Source: Mesostigma viride | Taxonomy: Eukaryota > Streptophyta > Mesostigmatophyceae > Mesostigmatales > Mesostigmataceae | Direction: 5' to 3' | NCBI GenBank assembly: GCA_009746045.1 | Contig: RPFO01000296.1 | Location: 2,515,677 to 2,577,676, forward strand | Length of the DNA stretch: 62,000 bases | In this document: positions 53,932 through 62,000 of the stretch, piece after piece | Numbering within the stretch: the first letter of the stretch is position 1 | Layout of the letters: every line of letters begins with the position of its first letter | The notes under the pieces: generated by a model | Seen by the model: only the letters and a program-made list of their open reading frames with translations | Database searches by the model: none | What the model was told of the DNA's origin: nothing | Translations under genes and position numbers: made by a program

Positions 53932-55349
53932 GTTACATATGATGCCCATAGCTCACGCAAAAGGCCAGATTTTTTTACGGAACCATTTGCGAATAAATGC
54001 ATGAGTTGTCACCGGCCTATAGGGTCATGGAATCGTGGTCATGCATGACCAGCCCCCCCGTGTGCTCAATTACCCCATGATTAAGTGAGACGACTTTTTC
54101 ATTGAATCAGTATCTGCATGTAAGGTAAACATGAGTAGCTCCAATAAAAAAAACTGTGAATCATGAGCTTTCCGGAGAGCTAGAGATAATGCTTGGGATT
54201 GCAGGAGCCTCGAGCCACGCTGACGATAGCCATGCCGCTGACGCGGTGGCGCCCATGCAATTAATTACCACGTGACTGCAGTCACGTGGGTCGTGGGTGC
54301 CAATACAGAGTAAAGGAACCTTCAACCACACAATGATAACATGACAGAGAGAGGGCGCCCTAGCTTCTCTCACTGCCACAATCATTGAAGAGGCCGGGCA
54401 GGCCGGCCACAGAGCACTCTCTCCACAGCATGGGTTGCCCGAAGGCGCAGCAATGTGGGTGCAATACAAACCGTGCAGTACCATAGGCAGGCTGACACAT
54501 AGCCGTTATAATAAGGTGAGGTGGCCGGCTCAAGACGTCTTCAACGCATTGGCTGAGGCGCAAGCAAATGGCCACGATGAGCTAGCCATGGCGGATCGAA
54601 TGCAATAACATACAATATCTATAAACTGCTAAAGCAAAGTGACAATGCTGAGCTAAATATGCTTGATGCCTACTATTAAAACGTGCTATAATGCCTAACC
54701 TGTCGGGCCATTGGACCGTATTGCCCCCATAGATCTAGTGACAGATTATCCCAGGGGAGCCCGGGGGGGGCTTTCTCAGTTTGTTGTTGACCGATAATGG
54801 TCCGGCCATGAGCCACGAGCTAGCCACGAGCGGACATGGCTGACGGCGGAGCTCAAAACTTTTGCGTCTGAGCCCCAAATTTAGTCGGACTACTTGCATC
54901 AGATGCGTCTTTTCAAGACGCGTCTGCTAGTATAATCGGTTACGGCTGTAACGCAGTATTTTGCCAACGCCACCAAAACGCAGCCTCAGACAAACAAATC
55001 AGCTCGTGTCAGACAGCAGCTCGTCCGACATCAACTCCTGCGGACGCCAACCCTCTCGCGCTGATCCCAGCTATCCCCCCCGGTCTGCCTCCCTCGGTGC
55101 AATGCTCTACACCAAACTCGTCGCCCACTCCCAAGAAAACCCGAACTATCCATACCAAATGGGATGGATCCGCTGCTTTGGCGCTGGCCATGGCCGCTGC
55201 GGCTCCCCCGGGATAGAGCACTCAAGCTAGCTGTCTATATGGGAGCTATCGATTATTATGGGATATCTTTAATAGGCATTACAGCACTGAGTGAAATGAT
55301 ATTAGCGCCCAGCGTTATAGTACCTTCTCTAGCTGGCACCTTGTGGCCA

Positions 55350-57765
55350 TCAGCTTGCGCCTTAGCCGACGTCTTGAGCCCACCTCACCTTTGTAGCATA
55401 AGCTATGCGTCAGCCTACCTATGGTATTGCACTGGTTGTATTGCATCCATGAGAGTTGCGCCCCGTCACCACGCTGTGGAGAGAGCGCTCTGTGGCCTGC
55501 CCACTTCTTGCGGCAGCGAGAGAAGCTTAAGGGCGCCCTCCCTCCTTAAAGCGTGCCAGGCGAGGGAGATGCGGTGGTCCACATCAGCCTCGCAGCTGGG
55601 GAGGAGGCTGCCCAGCATGACTTGACGCGGTCCCGACACCGGGACTCGAGAGCCGTCAACGAGAAAGAGGGCGGGCGGTGGCTGAGTGAGCCCAATAGCC
55701 AGAGCCTCGGACAGTCTTCTTGCTGACCTCAAGCCCCACTGCGCGGGCCTCCATAGCCAGGCAGTCAAGCCACGTCTGCACGTGCTCAGTGTCCTCGAAG
55801 AGGGTAGTGTCGTCTGCATAGATGATGTCCGCCAGCCGAATCTCCGTTTCCGCCCCGCCATGCCAGAAACGGTTGTCGACCTGCACCCCTGGTTCCCTAC
55901 CCACGATGTGGGCAAATCGCTTGCGCGCCTGAATCATTACGTATTCGACCACAATAATGAACAGGTAGGGCGACAACACGCAGCCCTGCCACACACCCTT
56001 CTGTAAAGGGCATGGTGGCGTGGTCCCGTAGGCAGTGCGCACCGAAGCTGTGGACCCTTCATACAGGTTGCGGATGACAGCAATAAGGGGGCGGGGGATC
56101 CAGAACAGAGCGAGGATGTCCCATAGGCCATAGCGCAGGCCAGAAAACCGAATCAAAGGCTTTGATGAAGTCCACCAGCACAAGGTGCAGAGCTAGGGAC
56201 TCACCAGGCTGAAGGCGTTGCAGTTCTTCCACAAGGCGGCGAGTAGCGAAGAGCGCCTGTACTGTGTTGCGACCTGAACGGAAGCCGTGCAGAGTCTCGC
56301 TGCAAGGTGGCCGTCCAGGGCCGTGCGCAGGCGCTTCAGGATGAGCCGCATGAGAAGCTTGAGGGGGGCACTTTGGATGCACACCCCTCTGTAGTTACCG
56401 GGGTCGGCTGGCGACCCCTTGTTCTTGTACAGCATCATGCGTAAACTGTGTTGCCAGGCCGCGCCGGGGGGGCGGTTGCGACGACAGCAGAATGCGGTTG
56501 CAGATATCCCGGAAGAGCAGCATGACCCCAGTGTCCTCGAACTCGGCTGCTAGTTTCACGACCGCGGCCGGAATCTCGTCGGAGCCGGTGGCGGCGGCGT
56601 AACGCAGACGCTGGACCGCCTCCGTGACCTCGCCGGAGATGAAAGGAGGCATGTCTGACGGGTCGCCAAGCGGGCCGATCAGCGGGGGGGCTAGGTAGTC
56701 CGCCGCTGACCTGGGCGGGGCCGGGGGCCCGGCTGGGCCGCGCCGGCCAGGGCAGCCGGGCGGGCGGCGGCGGCGGGGAGCAGGGGCGGGGGCGGCGCAG
56801 CTGCCCCCACGACCTCGGCAGTGGCCGCGCGGCCCAGGTATGAAGCCGCTTGGCCGGTGCGCTGGGAACATCGTGGCGGTGGGGCCGGCCGAGGCCGTGC
56901 GGGTGGCCGAGGCGCTTGTACCAGAACCAGGCCCCCTTGCCGTCGTGCTTCTGCTGGGAGCTGCGCAGCTCCTTGACCATCTGCTGAGCGTCTGCCTTCT
57001 CGGCCTGCTCGTAGGCGACCCGCAGAGCCGCTTGCAGCCCGCCAGGTCTGGCGGTCAGGTCCCTAGTTGCGGCGGAGCATCCGCCTAGCGGCATGACCAC
57101 TGTCGGTGCGTGGCGGTGGACAGCAAGTTGTCGGCGCGGAGGCGAGGGGAGGGTGCGGGCAGCCAGACGGTACTTGGCAGCGATACCGCGGAGGATCACT
57201 GAAAAATCACCCGGGGGCGGAATGGCGTGTAACTGCTGCCGACTGCCCCTGGCGTCGAAGACTGCCAGGAAGTCGTCCCGATGCTTCACAGCGGCCTGCT
57301 CCTCTGCTGACATCTTGTCGGCAACAATCCAGAGCACCTTGAGATCTGGCTGAGGCGCCAGTTGTCGCGACGGTTTCACGCCAAGAAAACCGCAATCTGA
57401 TGCGGGCGAGCACGAGACGGTGATCAGATTCCACCGTGCTGACAGAATCTTGCAGCACGCGAGCATCGACAACTGAGGGGCCCTGAGCCCGGCGTACGCA
57501 GATATAGTCAAGGCACACCACCCGATCCGACGGCCCAAAAAAGGTGGCAAGCTGCTGGGCGGGGCGTGCGAAAGAAGCATTGCATGCAACCAGCGCAGAT
57601 TCTTCCAACAGATCCGCAAACTTAGAGAGCCATGTTACCGTTGGCTGTCGTGTTGGAGGGGGAGTACTGAGCGCCCCCAGTGCCAACTGGCACTGCCGCT
57701 GAGCGTGGCGTTGGCGTCGAGCAGCATAACCAGGAAGTGCCGAGCTGGGATGCTGGCCTCCTCCT
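55350..57765 (-). pseudogene. LINE Z, degenerate endonuclease-reverse transcriptase (copy B)
   Basis: Counterpart of 20817-23228. The palm motif LVLVDFIKAFDSVFWPALW is readable here (about 56130-56190), as are GCVLSPYLFIIVVEYVMIQ and IIYADDTTLFED, while the endonuclease reads DRVVCLDYICVRR and ESDHRLVLARIRL. Frames are broken at different places from copy A, so together the copies would allow the ancestral order to be inferred. Not functional. Confidence 0.8.
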
Positions 57766-58305
57766 CCCGAATCGCTATGAATGCCATACGCAGTCACACG
57801 CGGAGCCCCCACAGACAATTGGGGGTGGTCTCCTTCATCACTACTTGCCATCTATCCTTGTGTACCATCTGCCTCCATATTACAGACAAACCAGGAGGTT
57901 GACCGGGTGTGAGCCCGGCACGTCTAGTGTAGCACATGTCCACGGAGGTATGCTCTTAATTAATGAACGAATGAATTAATTCGGACGGAGAGCATGAACA
58001 TGTCCATGTTTTATATATATAATTATGTGCTGTATGCGTTCTACAAAAACAACGCGTTCTTAAAAAGGAGAAAAAAAAACAAAAAACGGGTTAAGTGAGA
58101 CAACAATTGTTATAATCATGCAAGAGGTTGGTGATGGTGGAAGCCAAAGGGTCCACGGACATGGGTTGTGTAACAAGCAAAAAATGACTTTGTTGTTACA
58201 TCCTTTGTTTTGTGAATGTTTGGCTTTTATTCGAGGACTTTTGGATCAGTATTGAGAAAGTTAGGAGGTTTCTAAGGCGACGGTACTTGGAGCTGATACT
58301 TTGTC

Positions 58306-58441
58306 AACCAACTGATAGGAACCCTCATTGGTCGTGGCCTGATCCACGTGGGGTTGTAGTTGTTGGTTGGTACTACTGATAGGAGCCCTCATTGGTCGTG
58401 GCCTGATCCACGTGGGGTTGTAGTTTGTTGGTTGGTACTAT
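58306..58441. repeat. Tandem 68-bp duplication inside the LTR
   Basis: Two units beginning ACTGATAGGA(A/G)CCCTCATTG and ending GTTGGTTGGTACT, nearly identical. Confidence 0.85.
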
Positions 58442-58450
58442 TGAGTCTTA

Positions 58451-58870
58451 ATCGGGGTTCTTTGAACGGAGTTTCTTCTATACGTGAATGCGGGAACAAG
58501 AGGCCGCTGGATGAGCGGCTTATAGGTCGCAGTGGTTACTCGTAGCTGTTTGGCTAGAGCTTTTGTGATTAGTAGATGCAATATAGTGCATGGTTGAAAA
58601 ATGAATTAAATAAAATGTGCGTTCCGCGCTTGGGTTGATTATACCCGGGCGGAACGGGGCGTGAGGTGCAGTGCCCCTGAAAAGAACAACCTACGCATTA
58701 TTTAATACTAGCCGTGCAGATTCGGGATATTCTACCCCCGGTCTGTACGGTTAGCGTCTTACTAGCATCCACTAAACATAAGGGTTTAATGACGTCAGTT
58801 AGCTAGGGATAAGGGAGGTTTTGCGACTAAAAGCCGCTCTGGCTGGTTTTGTCGGCCTCTTTCTTTGCTC
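58451..58870. repeat. 420-bp direct repeat, copy R1
   Basis: Begins ATCGGGGTTCTTTGAACGGA. It contains a GTTCCGC..GCGGAAC stem (58621-58655) and a CCGTGCAGA..TCTGTACGG stem (58712-58750). It recurs at 59908-60327 and 60488-60907, apparently identical by eye. Confidence 0.95.
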
Positions 58871-59872
58871 TTCATTAAAACAATAAGTGGAAGCATACAT
58901 GTGACACTAATTGACATGCCCGGAGGCACGCCGTTCAAGGCCCTTCATGAAGTACGTTGCCCCTAGCTATGGGTGCTGCGGAGCAAAATCCCAAAAGCAC
59001 TGGTTGCACTGGCCACTTGGCCAGTGGTGAGACTTCCAGTTGTTAACCGGCCAGGCGTAGTTCCTCGCCCGGTTAACTAAAAGAAAAGAAAAAGATTACC
59101 TCCGGTCCGCACCTTTTCCCCAGCTTGGGGTCTTTGGTGGGCCGGATGCCGTGACAGGTGCTCAACTGTCGCTTGGTCGGCCCAGTGCGCGAGCTGGTGC
59201 TCCGTACCTGGGGATGCTTGCACCCCGGGTTGGAGCCGGATGGCTGGCACTGGCGACCCGTGTCTCGGTCCGCGGCCTGCGGCTTTTTCTTCGGAAATTG
59301 CTGCTGGCCAGCAAACTTTGCAATTGCCTTCCGCCGAGGGGGGGTGGTTGGGGCTGGGGACGGCGATGGGAAAAGCGTCTAAGCTAGAAATTTTTTCCCC
59401 ACGCATAGAAACCTCGGGGGGAATGCGGTCTTGGCTGAACGGACTCTCGTTCAGCCAGGTGCCTGGGGCTGTGGCCTCGGGCATCCGGGCTGGCGGGGCC
59501 TGGGCTAGGTCCACGTTTTTTCTCGAAGCACCCCGGGTCTATGGGGAGACGGCCATAGCGGTACCGACTCGGGGCCCCGAGAGGGGTCATGATAGGCTGG
59601 CCGTGCGCAATCGCAGTGCAAATGCGCTGGGCCTTTTTGGGCCTGGCCATGCATCCACAGCCGCCGGGCACACGCCTCCCGATGTGGGGGGGCTCCCGTT
59701 TTGCGGCAGGGCGGTCACTTGTGACAACGAGCAAGGTGGAGTGCGGCTTCAAGGGAAAGCCAGGGCGGGGGTGATTGGGCAACGTACTTCATGAAGGGCC
59801 TTGAACGGCGTGCCTCCGGGCATGTCAATTAGTGTCACATACATGTATGCTTCCACTTATTGTTTTAATGAA
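58871..59872. repeat. GC-rich island flanked by 93-bp inverted arms
   Basis: The arm 58871-58963 is the reverse complement of 59778-59872 (CGTACTTCATGAAGGGCC and so on). The 0.8 kb between them is more GC-rich than the rest of the LTR. Its open frames on both strands show no known motif. Confidence 0.8.
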
Positions 59873-59907
59873 GATGCTGGTTTTTGTGGGAGCTACGTGG
59901 GACATGA

Positions 59908-60327
59908 ATCGGGGTTCTTTGAACGGAGTTTCTTCTATACGTGAATGCGGGAACAAGAGGCCGCTGGATGAGCGGCTTATAGGTCGCAGTGGTTACTCGT
60001 AGCTGTTTGGCTAGAGCTTTTGTGATTAGTAGATGCAATATAGTGCATGGTTGAAAAATGAATTAAATAAAATGTGCGTTCCGCGCTTGGGTTGATTATA
60101 CCCGGGCGGAACGGGGCGTGAGGTGCAGTGCCCCTGAAAAGAACAACCTACGCATTATTTAATACTAGCCGTGCAGATTCGGGATATTCTACCCCCGGTC
60201 TGTACGGTTAGCGTCTTACTAGCATCCACTAAACATAAGGGTTTAATGACGTCAGTTAGCTAGGGATAAGGGAGGTTTTGCGACTAAAAGCCGCTCTGGC
60301 TGGTTTTGTCGGCCTCTTTCTTTGCTC
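59908..60327. repeat. 420-bp direct repeat, copy R2
   Basis: Second copy, with both stems preserved. With its leader (59778-59907) it forms a 580-bp unit that is repeated once more. Confidence 0.95.
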
Positions 60328-60487
60328 CCCACCCACCCACCCTTGTCTTGGTTGCCTCTAGGGCAACGTACTTCATGAAGGGCCTTGAACGGCGTGCCTC
60401 CGGGCATGTCAATTAGTGTCACATGTATGCTTCCACTTATTGTTTTAATGAAGATGCTGGTTTTTGTGGGAGCTACGTGGGACATGA

Positions 60488-60907
60488 ATCGGGGTTCTTT
60501 GAACGGAGTTTCTTCTATACGTGAATGCGGGAACAAGAGGCCGCTGGATGAGCGGCTTATAGGTCGCAGTGGTTACTCGTAGCTGTTTGGCTAGAGCTTT
60601 TGTGATTAGTAGATGCAATATAGTGCATGGTTGAAAAATGAATTAAATAAAATGTGCGTTCCGCGCTTGGGTTGATTATACCCGGGCGGAACGGGGCGTG
60701 AGGTGCAGTGCCCCTGAAAAGAACAACCTACGCATTATTTAATACTAGCCGTGCAGATTCGGGATATTCTACCCCCGGTCTGTACGGTTAGCGTCTTACT
60801 AGCATCCACTAAACATAAGGGTTTAATGACGTCAGTTAGCTAGGGATAAGGGAGGTTTTGCGACTAAAAGCCGCTCTGGCTGGTTTTGTCGGCCTCTTTC
60901 TTTGCTC
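60488..60907. repeat. 420-bp direct repeat, copy R3
   Basis: Third copy, exactly 580 bp after R2. The leader sequence (TGTTTTAATGAAGATGCTGG) occurs once more after it, at about 60920. Confidence 0.95.
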
Positions 60908-61464
60908 CCTTTTCTTTATTGTTTTAATGAAGATGCTGGTTTTTGTGGGAGCTACGTGGGACATGAAATGCTCCTTTGGGACTTCAGTGCTTACGACAGA
61001 TTTAGGATCTCATGGGAAGATTCTGCCAGGCTGTGTGTGGTGTTGTTCTGTTTTGTGTGACTAGGATGGATACGAAGATCTGGGATAGAATTCCATGATT
61101 CTGATTGGTTCTCTTCAGGCTAAGGTTGAAGCAAGTTCGACAAGCACGTCGATATCAAGGACGTGGGGTCGCCATTGTTGCGACGTTGGTTTTGATTCAT
61201 CATGGTATAATAAAGCTTGTCTTTGTTGTCCATTCATAAGAGCCCCTTGGCTATAGACGTCCTTCAGTTCCACAGAGGTCGTCTATACACGAGCTTGTCT
61301 TTGTGTCTACAAGGGGTTGTGATTCCCTAAATCACGTGCTGTGGAATTTCCATCTCAACGTTGCTCGGATACTTGAAGTTCTGCAACTCAAGAAAGCAAC
61401 CCAGGTAAAAGATCTTTCATATTTGGACTATGGATGATGCTGATGATCATTTTTAGTCGTTACA

Positions 61465-61477
61465 TTGGTATCGGAGG
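61465..61477 (+). promoter_or_regulatory. Candidate reverse-transcription primer binding site
   Basis: TTGGTATCGGAGG immediately after the proposed LTR end. It matches the canonical TGGTATCAGAG at all but one of its 11 positions (G for A). Confidence 0.55.
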
Positions 61478-62000
61478 ATCTCTACTTCGGTGTTTCTCTT
61501 GAAGTCGTAACCTTCCGGGTAGTACAACGTTGATCAGATGTCTGTCATCCGAGAAGATTCATAGAGTTGCGGAAAACTTACGGTGATACAGAGAGAGACA
61601 CATCCTTATCCCCTAAATGGGCGGAAATGCTGCCGATAAATCGGCAGTAACTCACCTATTTTGTAAACCAGCCCCTGTACAACCTAGCAATACCCAATGG
61701 CTGTCCTTGGGGGGCAAGCATGTCCATGAGTTGCCCTAAGCCATGATATATCACAACCTCACATATATTCATCGTAGGCCATGTATAACTGCCGTCAAAG
61801 TCAGGGGGGTCAAGACGAGCGTTTTCATTTTTGGTAGAATGTGCATTTTGAATTATGTTGTAAGAGCTAGGCACCTACCACTTCAGGGATGATAAACAAT
61901 TAGTTGCTGAACAGTTTGAGCCATTGGGGTCATCATTTGGGTGGGTATACCAGCAGTTACACCCAGTACAGCCCATAGGGGTACCGTTGGTAAAAAGCAA
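61478..62000 (+). other. Start of the internal region, no gene recognised
   Basis: No open frame long enough to be a gag is visible before the window ends. A CCGATAAATCGG palindrome (61633-61644) is the only structure I noticed. Confidence 0.4.

Larger units (their letters stand above)
42187..58168. repeat. Segmental duplication, copy B (direct orientation)
   Basis: Matches 8442-26417 in order and orientation. It ends at ACATGGGTTG (58168), where copy A continues GTGTTTACATTG but copy B switches to the LTR-like sequence TGTAACAAGC. The end of the homology is therefore an insertion point, and copy B may resume beyond the window. Confidence 0.92.
58169..61464 (+). mobile_element. Probable 5' LTR of an LTR retrotransposon (3.3 kb)
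   Basis: It begins TGTAAC and ends GTTACA, the inverted TG..CA termini of LTRs, and is followed at once by TTGGTATCGGAGG (61465-61477). That sequence resembles the initiator-Met tRNA primer site (TGGTATCAGAG) of plant LTR elements. TATAATAAA at 61206-61214 could serve as promoter or poly(A) signal. The start coincides exactly with the end of homology to copy A. The 3' LTR would be outside the window, so this rests on the termini and primer site. Confidence 0.6.

Noticed and set aside
58169-58200. TGTAACAA..TTGTTACA as the two ends of a small DNA transposon
   Set aside because: It spans only 32 bp and is better explained as a hairpin at the start of the LTR, since the other terminus GTTACA lies beside a primer site at 61464.
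59077-59794. Overlapping frames of 132-184 aa in the GC-rich island
   Set aside because: Open on both strands because of composition; no motif and no start or splice support.

Overview
This is a nuclear eukaryotic window, most likely from the green-plant lineage and plausibly a green alga with a repeat-inflated genome. The evidence is a spliced gene with GT-AG introns that encodes a Root_cap-type protein, a CCCTAAA (plant-type telomere) motif, L1-like LINEs, hAT transposons and a probable LTR element. I cannot name the species. Almost all very long open frames here are by-products of short tandem repeats whose unit length is not a multiple of three and which contain no stop codon.

Layout. 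1-1463: polypyrimidine satellite. 1464-6159: a hAT transposon with transposase (1627-5745) nested inside a smaller related hAT element; both have terminal repeats and 8-bp target duplications. 6160-8441: mostly single-copy DNA with one possible type II membrane-protein exon. 8442-26417 (copy A) and 42187-58168 (copy B): two direct copies of one large segmental duplication (common core about 12 kb), full of decayed LINEs. The copies differ by tandem-array expansion and by several retrotransposon insertions whose empty sites are preserved in the other copy. 26418-42186: single-copy spacer holding the main gene. 58169-62000: probable 5' LTR (3.3 kb) and the start of the internal region of an LTR retrotransposon that interrupts copy B.

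The main gene is on the minus strand (41691 to 26991, six exons, 893 aa predicted). Exon 1 encodes a signal peptide. Exons 2, 3 and 4 are exactly 417 bp each, all phase 1-1, and encode a repeated four-cysteine module. Exon 5 carries a fourth module plus a DPHF/von Willebrand D-like domain. Exon 6 encodes the Root_cap signature. Its introns hold G-rich satellites: GGGATAA-type, GGGGAT, GGGCGT, and a compound GGTG/GGAT/GGTT/CGTT mosaic. The duplicated introns carry different satellites at the same homologous point.

The LINE population includes ORF1-only elements (intact 448-aa ORF, no reverse transcriptase). These share 3' stem-loops and TTAA-type tails with reverse-transcriptase elements, and share a 5' leader stem-loop with each other. 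Several levels of nested insertion can be read from exact target duplications.
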